Below are positions 17,271 through 25,845 of a stretch of DNA of 64,000 nt, in pieces. Position 1 is the first letter of the stretch. The number at the start of each line of letters is the position of its first letter. The stretch comes from Allobosea sp. ASV33 (GTDB lineage Bacteria; Pseudomonadota; Alphaproteobacteria; Rhizobiales; Beijerinckiaceae): assembly GCF_016428755.1 (NCBI RefSeq), contig NZ_JAELTI010000009.1, positions 27,640 through 91,639 on the forward strand. The letters run 5' to 3'. The notes under the pieces were generated by a model. The model did no database searches. It saw only the letters and a list, made by a program, of their open reading frames with translations, and was not told the DNA's origin. The translations under genes were made by a program, and so were the position numbers.

Positions 17271-19837
17271 TCGGCTGCATCCGAGAGCGGCACGCCCTGT
17301 GCCGGGAAGACGGCCGTCACCCGCGTGCCGCGGCCGGGCGCGGAATCGAGCTCGACATGGCCGCCATGGAGCTCGACGATCGAGCGGACGATGGAGAGGC
17401 CGAGGCCAACGCCGCGATGGCTGGAGCCGAGCGAATGGCTCTCGAAGCGCTCGAAGACCTTCTCCATGACCTCAGCCGGGATGCCGCGGCCCTGGTCGGC
17501 GACGGTGATGCGGATGTCGCCGCCCGTGCGCGTCGCGCCGACCGTCACGGTCTGGCCTGGCGAGGAGAAGCCGATCGCATTGGAGAGCAGGTTGAAGAGC
17601 ACCTGACGCAGGCGCTTGCCGTCGGCGCGCAGCGGGCCGGTGCGGGCGTCGATCTCGACCTTGAGCTCGAGCTTGCTGTCGGTGAGGCGATCCTGCAGCC
17701 CGGACGCCGCCTGGGCAATGGCATCGGCGACATCGACCTCCTGAATCTCCAGCGTCAGCGCGCCGTTGTCGATCGTGGCGAGGTCGAGGATGTCGTTGAT
17801 GATCGCGAGCAGCGCCCCGGACGAGCGGACGATGTGGGAGGTGTAGTCGCGCTGCTTCTCGTTGAGCGCGCCGACCGTCTCGGTACCCAGCAACTGCGCG
17901 AAGCCGATGATGTTGGTGAGCGGCGAACGCAATTCGTAGGAGACGTGGTGGACGAAGTCCTCGCGCAGCCGCGAGATCGTCTCCAGCGCCTCGTTCTTCT
18001 CGGTCAGCGCCCGCTCGACATTCACGCTGGCCGTAACGTCGGCGAAGGAGATCAGCGTCGCGCCGTCCGGCAAGGGCGCGGCGGCCATGTCGAGCACGGT
18101 ACCGTCGCGCCGCTCGATGCGGCTGCTGTAGTCCTCGCGGGCATCACGCACGCCGGTGACGACGCTGTGCAATTCGCTCCAGACCTCGTCCTGCGGGAAG
18201 AGCGGCCGGCAGAGTCGGATGACCTCGTCGATATGCGGCGCGCTCGCCGCGAGATCGCCACCCTGGATGCGCCAGGACTGGGCGAAGGCCGGGTTCGAGA
18301 GCTTGAGCCGCCCGTCCGAACCGAACACGGCGACGCCTTCGCGCAGCGAATCCAGCGTCTCGCGCTGGGTGCGGGAGAGGGCGTTGAAGCGCGATTCCAG
18401 CGTGAAGCGCTCGGTGACGTCGTCATAGAGATAGGTGACGCCGCCTTGCGGATTGGGGCTGGCAACGACATGGATCGTCCGTCCGTCCGGCAGATACCAC
18501 CAGTCCTCGCTGGCCCGCGTCGCGGTGTAGGCCGCCTGCGCCGCCGCCTTCCAGCTCCGGTAGTCGCCGAGCTCGGGCAGGCGCCGCTCGGCGCGCAACT
18601 TGTCGAGGATCTCGCCATCGGTGGGTTGGCCGTCGAGGAAGCCCGACTCCAGCGACCAGAGCGTGTCGAAACCGGAATTGCGATAGACGAGGCGCTGGGT
18701 GCCGTCGAAGACCGCGACCGCGGTCTTCAGCCGGTCGAGCGTGCGGACATGGGCGTCCATCTGGCGCTGGAGATCGGCGCGGATCGCCTCCAGCTCGCTC
18801 ATGTCGATGGCGAAGCCGGCATAACCGGTCGCGGTCGGCAATTCCATGATGTCGAGCGTGCGCCGCTGGCCGGAAACCACGGCCGGCGCCCGCAAGGCGA
18901 AGGTCGCGCCTTCGCGCCGTGCCCGCGCCGCGGCATCGCGCTCGGTACGGTCGAGCAGCTCGAGCCCGCCCTTCACGACGGCAGCCGTGTCCGCGGCCTC
19001 GACGGCGCGGCCATAGGCGGTGTTGACCCAGGTCAGGCGGCCATCGGCATCGCGCATCCAGGCCGGGTGCGGCAGCCCCGCGAGCAGGCTCGACAGCGCC
19101 GCGTGGCCGGCCGTCACGCGTTCGAGCTCGCCGCGCAGCGTCATGACCTCCGCGCGCTCGCCCGTGACCTCGCGGAATCGGATCACCGCGCGCCCGGCGA
19201 CGGGGCGGCCTTCGACGTCGATGAAGGGGCCTGCCTTGCTGCGCAGCGTAAAATTGAACGCCTCGCCGCGCTCCTTCAGCGCATCGGTCGCAAGCTCCAG
19301 ACGCTTGGCATCGGCCGGCGGCGCCCAACTACCATAGGCCAGGGCGAGCGCCGTGCCTGGCGCGCCGAGGAACCCGCTGTCGCCCTCGAAGATGGGCTCG
19401 GCATTGCGGCCCTTCCAGCTCACCACCACCTGCGGATCGGCGGCGAGCAGGATGGAGAGGCGCTCATGATGGCTGCGCGCCGCTTCGAGATCGGCTGCGA
19501 GTTTGGCTTCGCGCTTCTGCCAGCGCGTCCGCTCGCGGACATAGATCAGCGATGTCGTCGTGGCGAAGACGGTCAAGCCGGCCAGGACCAGCGACAGCCC
19601 GCCGGAACTTGTGACGTCGAAGGTCATAGGAGCCAGCCATTCGCTGCGCGCCATGGTCGGAAGCGTGGTCGAGGCGACCGCCAGCCCCGGCAGCAATGCG
19701 CGCGGACGCCAACCGCCATCTCGCCCCTGTCGCCTCGCCCGTGCCATCCTCAACGTCCGTCGTCTTCCCGGCGGCTCCAGGCCGCCCAATCCATCGGGCC
19801 CGTCGGAATCGGCCGGGGGAGTTGGCAGGGCTGCCAT
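17267..19837 (-). CDS. divL: DivL-type PAS-domain kinase with Tyr in place of phospho-acceptor His
   Basis: Up to 856 residues: an N-terminal membrane segment (about 73-95, GLSLVLAGLTVFATTTSLIYV), several PAS-like regions (about 230-600) and a histidine-kinase core. The H-box reads FVHHVSYELRSPLTN, so the usual His of SHEL is Tyr634 (codon at 17936-17938). The ATP-binding domain is intact: N-box LFNLLSNAIGFS, G1 ADQGRGIP, G2 GVGLGLSIV. Tyr at this site is the hallmark of DivL, which in Caulobacter binds DivK and controls CckA-CtrA signalling. Placement beside ahcY, tsaE and chvGI is consistent with rhizobial divL. The start is unsure: the first 60 residues are Pro/Gly/Arg-rich, and Met31 or Met62 are alternatives. 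Confidence 0.85.
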   Translation of the reverse strand: MAALPTPPADSDGPDGLGGLEPPGRRRTLRMARARRQGRDGGWRPRALLPGLAVASTTLPTMARSEWLAPMTFDVTSSGGLSLVLAGLTVFATTTSLIYVRERTRWQKREAKLAADLEAARSHHERLSILLAADPQVVVSWKGRNAEPIFEGDSGFLGAPGTALALAYGSWAPPADAKRLELATDALKERGEAFNFTLRSKAGPFIDVEGRPVAGRAVIRFREVTGERAEVMTLRGELERVTAGHAALSSLLAGLPHPAWMRDADGRLTWVNTAYGRAVEAADTAAVVKGGLELLDRTERDAAARARREGATFALRAPAVVSGQRRTLDIMELPTATGYAGFAIDMSELEAIRADLQRQMDAHVRTLDRLKTAVAVFDGTQRLVYRNSGFDTLWSLESGFLDGQPTDGEILDKLRAERRLPELGDYRSWKAAAQAAYTATRASEDWWYLPDGRTIHVVASPNPQGGVTYLYDDVTERFTLESRFNALSRTQRETLDSLREGVAVFGSDGRLKLSNPAFAQSWRIQGGDLAASAPHIDEVIRLCRPLFPQDEVWSELHSVVTGVRDAREDYSSRIERRDGTVLDMAAAPLPDGATLISFADVTASVNVERALTEKNEALETISRLREDFVHHVSYELRSPLTNIIGFAQLLGTETVGALNEKQRDYTSHIVRSSGALLAIINDILDLATIDNGALTLEIQEVDVADAIAQAASGLQDRLTDSKLELKVEIDARTGPLRADGKRLRQVLFNLLSNAIGFSSPGQTVTVGATRTGGDIRITVADQGRGIPAEVMEKVFERFESHSLGSSHRGVGLGLSIVRSIVELHGGHVELDSAPGRGTRVTAVFPAQGVPLSDAAE

Positions 19838-20148
19838 CTCCGGAGGGGCCGATCCACGCTCGCCACCACGCCAATCACATCAGAGCTGTGTTCCGGCCCG
19901 CGCATCGCAGCGACCGAATCAGCCCCACTCTAATCATCGCTGGAGTCCGTCAGGAAGTGCTTAATGGCCGGTAAATCGTTCGATTTTCCGGACAAACCAA
20001 GACTTAGCGAAGGCTCATCAACCTGTAGAGGCACGAGAGCCCACGGACACAATCGGTAGTGTCTCCGCAGGTGATTCCCGGAAGGCACAGCCATGAAAAA
20101 AGGCCCGGCGGATGCCGGGCCTTGATCTGATGACGCCGTGGCGGCGTG
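19838..20148. other. divL upstream region (about 311 bases)
   Basis: No gene seen. It holds the ahcY terminator on its left edge, an AT-richer stretch around 19955-20000 with TTAA-N7-TAAA at 19961-19975 (a weak CtrA-like box) and a GAATC (GANTC, the CcrM methylation sequence) at 19916-19920. These could be divL control sites; one mismatched box and one 5-mer are weak evidence. Confidence 0.3.
20095..20121 (-). terminator. Rho-independent terminator after ahcY
   Basis: Perfect 8-bp GC stem (20102-20109 with 20114-20121, loop GGAT). On the minus strand it is followed by a run of six or more U from AAAAAA at 20096-20101. It lies about 28 bases beyond the ahcY stop and separates ahcY from divL. 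Confidence 0.88.
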
Positions 20149-21543
20149 TCAGTAGCGGTAGTGCTCGGGCTTGAACGGGCCGGCCTGCGGCACGCCGATA
20201 TACTTCGCCTGGGCGCCGTTGAGCTGGGTCAGCTTGGCCCCGACCTTGGCGAGATGGAGCGCCGCGACCTTCTCGTCGAGGTGCTTCGGCAGCGTGTAGA
20301 CCTTGTTCTCGTAGTTGGCGTGGTGGTTCCAGAGCTCGATCTGGGCGAGCGTCTGGTTCGAGAACGAGCAGGACATCACGAAGGACGGGTGGCCCGTGGC
20401 GTTGCCGAGGTTCACCAGGCGGCCTTCCGAGAGCAGGATGATGCGCTTGCCATCGGGGAATTCGACCTCGTCGACCTGCGGCTTGACGTTGTCCCACTTG
20501 AAGTTCTTCAGGCCGGCGACCTGAATCTCCGAGTCGAAATGGCCGATATTGCAGACGATGGCGCGGTGCTTCATCGCGCGCATGTGGTCGACGGTGATGA
20601 CGTCGAGATTGCCGGTGGCGGTGCAGAAGATGTCGCCGCGCGGGGCAGCGTCTTCCATGGTCACGACCTCGTAGCCTTCCATCGCCGCCTGCAGGGCGCA
20701 GATCGGGTCGATCTCGGTGACGAGCACGCGGCAGCCGGCCTGGCGCAGCGAGGCGGCCGAGCCCTTGCCGACGTCGCCATAGCCGGCGACGACCGCGACC
20801 TTGCCGGACATCATGACGTCGGTGCCGCGGCGGATGGCGTCGACCAGCGACTCGCGGCAGCCATAGAGGTTGTCGAATTTCGACTTGGTGACGCTGTCGT
20901 TGACGTTGATCGCCGGGAACGGCAGGCGGTTGGCCTTGGCGAGCTCGTAGAGGCGGTGGACGCCGGTGGTGGTCTCCTCGGAGACGCCCTTGATCGCGGC
21001 GCGGGTCTTGGTGAACCAGCCCGGATTGGCCTTGAGCTGGCGCTTGATCAGCGCGAAGAAGATCGTCTCTTCCTCATTGCCCGGCTTATCCAGGAACTCG
21101 GCCTTGCCGGCTTCGGCCTCGGCGCCGAGGATGATCAGCATGGTCAGGTCGCCGCCATCGTCGAGGATCATGTTCGGCGTGCCGCCGTCGCCCCAAGTCG
21201 CGGTCTTCAGCACATACTCCCAGTACTCTTCCAGCGTCTCGCCCTTGATGGCGAAGACGGGGGTGCCGGTCGCCGCGATGGCGGCGGCGGCGTGGTCCTG
21301 GGTCGAGAAGATGTTGCAGGACGACCAGCGGACGTCGGCGCCGAGATCCTTCAGGGTCTCGATCAGCACGGCGGTCTGGATGGTCATGTGCAGGCAGCCT
21401 GCGATGCGGGCGCCCTTGAGCGGGGCCTTGCCCTTGTGCTCCTCGCGGATCGCCATCAGGCCCGGCATCTCGTCCTGGGCCATGTTGATTTCCTTGCGGC
21501 CGTAATCCGCAAGCGAGATGTCCTTGACGATGTAATCCGACAC
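20149..21543 (-). CDS. ahcY: Adenosylhomocysteinase (S-adenosylhomocysteine hydrolase)
   Basis: 464-residue NAD-dependent enzyme that splits S-adenosylhomocysteine into adenosine and homocysteine, clearing the inhibitory product of methyltransferases. The NAD-binding loop [10 protein letters not shown], the conserved [16 protein letters not shown] substrate region and the C-terminal FKPEHYRY identify it. I chose GTG at 21543 because GGAG lies 6 bases upstream and the protein then starts [15 protein letters not shown] as in other AhcY; the open frame runs 22 codons further without homology. A perfect 20-bp inverted repeat lies 73 bases upstream of the start. Confidence 0.96.
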   Translation of the reverse strand: MSDYIVKDISLADYGRKEINMAQDEMPGLMAIREEHKGKAPLKGARIAGCLHMTIQTAVLIETLKDLGADVRWSSCNIFSTQDHAAAAIAATGTPVFAIKGETLEEYWEYVLKTATWGDGGTPNMILDDGGDLTMLIILGAEAEAGKAEFLDKPGNEEETIFFALIKRQLKANPGWFTKTRAAIKGVSEETTTGVHRLYELAKANRLPFPAINVNDSVTKSKFDNLYGCRESLVDAIRRGTDVMMSGKVAVVAGYGDVGKGSAASLRQAGCRVLVTEIDPICALQAAMEGYEVVTMEDAAPRGDIFCTATGNLDVITVDHMRAMKHRAIVCNIGHFDSEIQVAGLKNFKWDNVKPQVDEVEFPDGKRIILLSEGRLVNLGNATGHPSFVMSCSFSNQTLAQIELWNHHANYENKVYTLPKHLDEKVAALHLAKVGAKLTQLNGAQAKYIGVPQAGPFKPEHYRY

Positions 21544-21615
21544 GGGTGGCTCCAATCGCTCAACCTGAATGATGGCGCGCTCTCTAGCAGCGCACGGAGC
21601 GAATGGCAATCAAAG

Positions 21616-21635
21616 ATATAAAGATGTCTTTATAT
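21616..21635. promoter_or_regulatory. Perfect 9-2-9 inverted repeat upstream of ahcY, likely operator
   Basis: ATATAAAGA-TG-TCTTTATAT, both arms exact, in an otherwise GC-rich region, 73 bases upstream of the ahcY GTG. The shape fits the operator of a dimeric repressor. ArsR-family SahR-type regulators are known to control methionine-cycle genes such as ahcY through AT-rich palindromes of this kind; assigning this site to one is inference. No poly-U tract follows, so it is not a terminator. Confidence 0.6.
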
Positions 21636-21661
21636 GCTCGCCGGGAACCGAGTTGGGCACG

Positions 21662-21814
21662 TCAAAGCAAGCCATTATCGCGCAAGCGCCGTAGCGACAT
21701 CCGGCCGCGCAAAAGCTCGATGAAGAACCAGGCGATCAGGGAAAGGGAGACGATGCCGCCGACGATCTCGATCCAAGCGAAGCCCGCCTGGGCCGCGCCG
21801 AAGATCGCTCCCAT
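21662..21814 (-). CDS. Small single-helix membrane protein (hypothetical, 50 aa)
   Basis: A 50-codon ORF. The translation has a small N-terminal segment, one hydrophobic helix (about residues 12-35, with IEIVGGIVSLSLIAWFF) and a basic tail (RGRMSLRRLRDNG), so a single-pass inner-membrane protein with the tail in the cytoplasm is likely. The ATG lies 6 bases beyond the HPr stop in the same direction, so it could be translated by re-initiation. Its ribosome binding site is weak (GGGCGAG at a wide spacing). I do not recognise a family. It may also be chance. Confidence 0.45.
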   Translation of the reverse strand: MGAIFGAAQAGFAWIEIVGGIVSLSLIAWFFIELLRGRMSLRRLRDNGLL

Positions 21815-21820
21815 CGCGCG

Positions 21821-22135
21821 CTACTCGCCCTCGCCGAACTTGTCGGCGATCAGGGCCGCCAGCGCATCGAGCGCCGGCTTCGCCTCAGCCCCTTTGGCGA
21901 CGATGGTGATCGTCGAGCCGATGCCGGCGCCGAGCGTCAGCACGCCCATGATCGAGGTGGCGCCCACCGTCTCGCCGCAGCGGCTCACCGTGATCTCGGC
22001 ATCGTAGCGGGCGGCGCATTGCACGAATTTCGCCGTGGCGCGGGCGTGCAAACCCTTCTTGTTGACGATCTGGAATTCGCCGTAGAGGGCCCCGGCGGGA
22101 ATATCGACCTCGGGGCAGTCGCAGTCTTCGTCCAT
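21821..22135 (-). CDS. ptsH: HPr family phosphocarrier (nitrogen-type PTS)
   Basis: 104-residue phosphocarrier of the incomplete, regulatory PTS of alphaproteobacteria. The active-site His30 lies in NKKGLHARATAKF. Ser61 in TSIMGVLTLGAG matches the regulatory Ser46 that HPr kinase phosphorylates. The first 15 residues form an acidic extension with a Cys-x-Cys (residues 5-7), longer than the 85-90 residue norm. It follows the mannose-type EIIA gene by 21 bases. EI is not in the window. Confidence 0.93.
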   Translation of the reverse strand: MDEDCDCPEVDIPAGALYGEFQIVNKKGLHARATAKFVQCAARYDAEITVSRCGETVGATSIMGVLTLGAGIGSTITIVAKGAEAKPALDALAALIADKFGEGE

Positions 22136-22156
22136 CCTGCCCCTCTCGCGGCGCGG

Positions 22157-22558
22157 TTACTTGCCGGCCAGCACGCGGCTGGCGACCGTGATGTATTTTC
22201 GGCCCGCATCCTGCGCGCTGGTGACCGCTTCGTCGAGGGTCTTCTCCTCGCGCACACTGGCGAGCTTGATCAGCATCGGCAGGTTGACGCCGGCGACGAC
22301 GTCGATGCGGCCGGGCTCCATCACGGAGATCGCGAGATTGGAGGGCGTGCCGCCGAACATGTCGGTCAGGATGATGACGCCACGGTCGGTCTCGACCTGC
22401 TCGACCGCCGCGATGATATCGCGGCGTCGGCTCTCCATGTCGTCATCGGGAGCGATGGCGATGGTCGCGAGGTTCTTTTGGGGGCCGACGACGTGTTCGA
22501 GCGCAGCGCGGAACTCCGTCGCCAAATGCCCATGCGTCACGAGGACCAGTCCGATCAT
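22157..22558 (-). CDS. manX: PTS mannose-family EIIA component
   Basis: 133-residue cytoplasmic protein with the EIIA-Man fold. The phosphorylated His9 lies in LVTHGHLA, and the ILTDMFGGTPSNLA motif is typical. No sugar permease is encoded nearby, so it probably accepts phosphate from HPr for regulation rather than sugar uptake, as proposed for related rhizobial PTS proteins linked to the adjacent hprK and chvGI genes. Starts at the ATG at 22558, 108 bases after hprK, and precedes HPr. Confidence 0.93.
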   Translation of the reverse strand: MIGLVLVTHGHLATEFRAALEHVVGPQKNLATIAIAPDDDMESRRRDIIAAVEQVETDRGVIILTDMFGGTPSNLAISVMEPGRIDVVAGVNLPMLIKLASVREEKTLDEAVTSAQDAGRKYITVASRVLAGK

Positions 22559-22666
22559 TCAATCCAGCACCGGAGAGCGCCGTCAGCGCCCGGACAAGGT
22601 CGCGGTTTATGCGTCAGGAGCGCGGTCTGCGCAAGCCGTCAGCCGTCGAACTTGTCAAAATCGTGG

Positions 22667-23158
22667 TTAGCGCTCGGCCTCTGTGAATAAGTCGAGCGCG
22701 TTTAGAGCAAGCCTCTCGTCGCCGGCACGGCCCGTCATGCGCAGGCGCGGGAGGTCGATGCCGACAAGGCTGTCGACGAGATCCTCGGGCTCGGGCATCC
22801 GCGCCGGCTCCTCGGCTGCGAGGTCCACGATCAGCCTGACGACGACAGCGCCCGCGTAAGGCTCCGGGGTCAGGCCCAATCCCCGGCGCTCGACGATGCC
22901 CTCCAGCGGCGCGACCGGCCGCGCCACCAGCCGATCGCCGGCGGCCACGAGCTCGGTGCGGTCGTCGGCGACGAGCCGGGCGAAGCGGCCCGCCTGCGAT
23001 GCGAGCGTGATCAGGGCGAGCGCGAGCGTCGACTTGCCGCTGCCGGACGCTCCGCGGATCAGGATTCCCGCCTCGCCGACGGCGATGACGGTCGCATGGA
23101 TGCGGACGCGCTCCGGCGCAGGCCCGCCGGCCGTCCCGGCGTCAGGCTGCATGGGCAT
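22667..23158 (-). CDS. hprK: HPr kinase/phosphorylase, short alphaproteobacterial form
   Basis: 163-residue protein with only the C-terminal kinase domain of HprK (Gram-positive HprK is about 310 residues). Walker A GASGSGKST is at 36-44, and the VADDRTEL and family-specific ERRGLGL segments follow. It phosphorylates the regulatory serine of HPr. Starts at ATG 23158 or 23152; either way it overlaps the chvG 3' end (17 bases for 23158), so it is translationally coupled to the sensor kinase. The longer upstream frame is just the chvG antiparallel reading and is rejected. Confidence 0.92.
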   Translation of the reverse strand: MPMQPDAGTAGGPAPERVRIHATVIAVGEAGILIRGASGSGKSTLALALITLASQAGRFARLVADDRTELVAAGDRLVARPVAPLEGIVERRGLGLTPEPYAGAVVVRLIVDLAAEEPARMPEPEDLVDSLVGIDLPRLRMTGRAGDERLALNALDLFTEAER

Positions 23159-24935
23159 AGGCCGCTGGCAGGCAGACGATGAAGCGGGCGCCGAGTCGCT
23201 CCGCCTCGCCGTCGGGGCCGATGGGGCCGAGCCGGTTCTCGGCCCGGATCGAGCCGCGATGCGCCTCGACGATCTGGCGCGAGATCGAGAGGCCGAGCCC
23301 GGAATTCTGGCCGAAGCCCTCGTTCGGGCGGTCGGTATAGAAGCGCTCGAAGATGCGCTCCAGCGCATGCGGCTCGATGCCCGGCCCCTCGTCCTCGACC
23401 GTGACCAGCACGTCGTTGGCGACGCGCGAGAGCACGACCCTCACCGGCTTGTCGGGGGGCGAGAAGGAACGGGCGTTGTCGATCAGGTTGACCAGGACCT
23501 GGCCGATGCGGGAATCGTGGCCGAGCACGAGGAAGGCATCGTCGCCCAGGCGCTGGCTGCGCCGGTCGCTGCTCAATTCGATCTTCGCCTGGCCTTCGCG
23601 GCGCGTCTCGTTCTGGATCGTCACCACGGCGCCGAGAACCTGCGCCACGTCGACCGGGGCGGAATCATTGCGGGCAAGCTCCGCATCGAGCCGCGAGGCG
23701 TCGGAAATGTCCGAGATCAGCCGGTCGAGCCGGCGGACATCGTGCTGGATCACGGCGAGCAGGCGTTCGCGCGAATCCTCGTTGCGAGCGCGCGGAAGGG
23801 TCTCGACCGCGCTGCGCAGCGAGGTCAGCGGGTTCTTCAATTCATGCGCGACATCGGCCGCGAAGCTCTCGATCGCCTCGATGCGGCTGTAGAGCGCCTT
23901 GGTCATGTCGCGCAGCGTGCCCGAGAGATGGCCGATCTCGTCGTGACGGTTGCTGAAATCCGGGATCTGCTCGCGCGACTTGACGCCGCGCCGCACGCGC
24001 TGGGCGGCCTCCGCCAGCTTGCGGATCGGCTCGGCGATGGTGCCGGCGAGCAGGATCGAGAGCACGATCATCACGCCCGCCGCGACCGCGAAGACCTGGA
24101 AGATCGCGAAGCGCTCGGAGGCGATCACCGCGTCGATGTCACCGCCCTGCGTGGAGAGCAGCAGCGCGCCCTTCACGGTGCGGAAGCGCTGCACGGGCAC
24201 GGCGACCGAGACGATGGTCTGGCCGCGGGTGTTGACGCGCACGACGCTGGCCGGCGCGCCGTTCAGGGCGCGCGCAACCTCCGGATAGGACTTGCCGTTG
24301 GCGTTCTCGAAATCGTCATAGGTCGGGACATCAGCCTTGCCCAGGCGGTTGCGCAGCATGTTCCAGGTGCGCTCCAGCAGCGGCGGCTCGTCAGGTTCGC
24401 CGACGCGCGGCAGGTCGAGGCGCAGCACGTCGCCGCGCGAATAGAGGCTGCGCGAGTCGATGGTGAGCATGCCGTCCTTGTCGTAGACCCGGGCCCGGGT
24501 CTTGGTCGGCGTCACCAGGCGGCGCAGCAGCGGCGCGACCTTCTCGGGATTGATCGAGAAATCGAGCGGATCCTCGGCGATGCCGGCGCTCTCGCCGGCC
24601 TGAAGCTGCAGCAGCTTGTCGGGGTCGATGGTGATCGTGTCGATCTCGACCGTGGCGGAAGAAGCGATCGCGCCGGCGATGATCTCGCCCTGGGTGAGCA
24701 GGCTCTGGACGCGCGCCTCGATCAGACCCTCGCGGAACTGGTTGAGGTAGAGGAAGCCGATCAGCAGCGCGACGAGCCCGCCGAGATTGAGGACGAGGAT
24801 GCGGCGCGTGAGGCTGGAGGCGGCGCGCAGCGAGATCGCGCGCGCCATGCGCCGCCAGGCGATGCCGACGCGGCGACGCAGCACTGCGCGCCAGCCTGAC
24901 GGCGGCGCTGATGCTTTGTTGTCGACGGTTGCCAT
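23142..24935 (-). CDS. chvG: ChvG/ExoS-type envelope sensor histidine kinase
   Basis: 597-residue inner-membrane kinase. TM1 is about 46-65, then a periplasmic sensor domain (about 70-275), TM2 about 279-300, a HAMP linker, the H-box AADVAHELKNPLTSL with His364, N-box VLVNLIDNARSFS, and G boxes VEDEGPGIE and NSGLGLS. ChvG senses acidity or envelope stress and phosphorylates ChvI; in Agrobacterium, Sinorhizobium and Brucella (BvrS) the pair controls surface properties and host interaction. Order chvI-chvG-hprK with 67 bases between chvI and chvG is the conserved rhizobial arrangement. Confidence 0.95.
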   Translation of the reverse strand: MATVDNKASAPPSGWRAVLRRRVGIAWRRMARAISLRAASSLTRRILVLNLGGLVALLIGFLYLNQFREGLIEARVQSLLTQGEIIAGAIASSATVEIDTITIDPDKLLQLQAGESAGIAEDPLDFSINPEKVAPLLRRLVTPTKTRARVYDKDGMLTIDSRSLYSRGDVLRLDLPRVGEPDEPPLLERTWNMLRNRLGKADVPTYDDFENANGKSYPEVARALNGAPASVVRVNTRGQTIVSVAVPVQRFRTVKGALLLSTQGGDIDAVIASERFAIFQVFAVAAGVMIVLSILLAGTIAEPIRKLAEAAQRVRRGVKSREQIPDFSNRHDEIGHLSGTLRDMTKALYSRIEAIESFAADVAHELKNPLTSLRSAVETLPRARNEDSRERLLAVIQHDVRRLDRLISDISDASRLDAELARNDSAPVDVAQVLGAVVTIQNETRREGQAKIELSSDRRSQRLGDDAFLVLGHDSRIGQVLVNLIDNARSFSPPDKPVRVVLSRVANDVLVTVEDEGPGIEPHALERIFERFYTDRPNEGFGQNSGLGLSISRQIVEAHRGSIRAENRLGPIGPDGEAERLGARFIVCLPAAYAHAA

Positions 24936-25002
24936 GGCTGCGGCTTGCTTTCCGCTCGGGATGACGGCGACGGCGAATCCGGCGCGCCGCGCTCTCCTTG
25001 CC

Positions 25003-25704
25003 TCAGGTTTCCTTGAAGCGATAGCCCACGCCGTAGAGCGTCTCGATCATGTCGAACTCGGCATCGACCTGATTGAACTTCTTGCGCAGGCGCTTGATGT
25101 GGCTGTCGATGGTGCGGTCGTCGACATAGACCTCGTCGTCATAGGCCGCATCCATCAGGGCGTTGCGGCTCTTGACCACGCCCGGGCGCTGCGCCAGCGA
25201 CTGCAGGATCAGGAACTCGGTGACGGTGAGCGTCACCGGCTCGCCGCGCCAGGTGCAGGTATGGCGCTCCGGGTCCATGCGCAGCAGGCCGCGCTCCAGC
25301 GCCTTGGCATCCTCGGCGCGCGGAGCGACGGTCGGGTCCTTGGCGCCGGCCCGGCGCAGGATCGCCTTGACGCGCTCGACCAGCAGGCGCTGCGAGAACG
25401 GCTTCCGGATGAAGTCGTCGGCGCCCATCTTCAGGCCGAAGAGCTCGTCGATCTCCTCGTCCTTCGAGGTCAGGAAGATGACCGGGAGATCGGATTTCTG
25501 ACGCAGCCGCCGCAGCAGCTCCATGCCGTCCATGCGCGGCATCTTGATGTCGAAGATCGCCAGGTCCGGCGGGTTCTGCTTCAACCCGTCGAGGGCCGAG
25601 GCACCATCCGTATAGGTCATGATGCGATAGCCCTCGGCCTCGAGGGCGATCGAAACCGATGTCAGGATGTTGCGGTCGTCATCGACCAGCGCAATCGTTG
25701 GCAT
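25003..25704 (-). CDS. chvI: ChvI-type response regulator
   Basis: 233-residue OmpR-family regulator. Receiver domain residues 1-120 with acidic pocket DDD (8-10), phosphorylated Asp52 in AIFDIKMP and Lys of IRKPFS. The C-terminal winged helix ends with [15 protein letters not shown] and [14 protein letters not shown] at 25704 gives the family N-terminus [10 protein letters not shown]; the frame is open 25 codons more without similarity. First gene of the chvIG-hprK run; its promoter must lie in 25705-25845, shared with the divergent HugZ-like gene. ChvI orthologues also act on pckA, which lies about 1.2 kb away on the other strand. Confidence 0.95.
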   Translation of the reverse strand: MPTIALVDDDRNILTSVSIALEAEGYRIMTYTDGASALDGLKQNPPDLAIFDIKMPRMDGMELLRRLRQKSDLPVIFLTSKDEEIDELFGLKMGADDFIRKPFSQRLLVERVKAILRRAGAKDPTVAPRAEDAKALERGLLRMDPERHTCTWRGEPVTLTVTEFLILQSLAQRPGVVKSRNALMDAAYDDEVYVDDRTIDSHIKRLRKKFNQVDAEFDMIETLYGVGYRFKET

Positions 25705-25845
25705 AAGGCTTTCGTCTCTTGTTCTCGTTGCAATACAGGGTTCCCCTCCCGCGCGAGAGGGGCCAAAGCATGGCGGCAATCTAGCCGGGACGTGGCGATT
25801 TGCCTATGACCCCGTATCACAAGCCGGAAATCGCAGGGAGGTTCC

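Noticed and set aside
17357..19933. 858-codon open frame opposite divL
   Set aside because: Antisense shadow; all kinase motifs are on the other strand.
21544..21661. SAM or SAH riboswitch upstream of ahcY
   Set aside because: I could not find the conserved core of a known SAH or SAM-II element; the only clear structure is the 20-bp palindrome, better explained as an operator.
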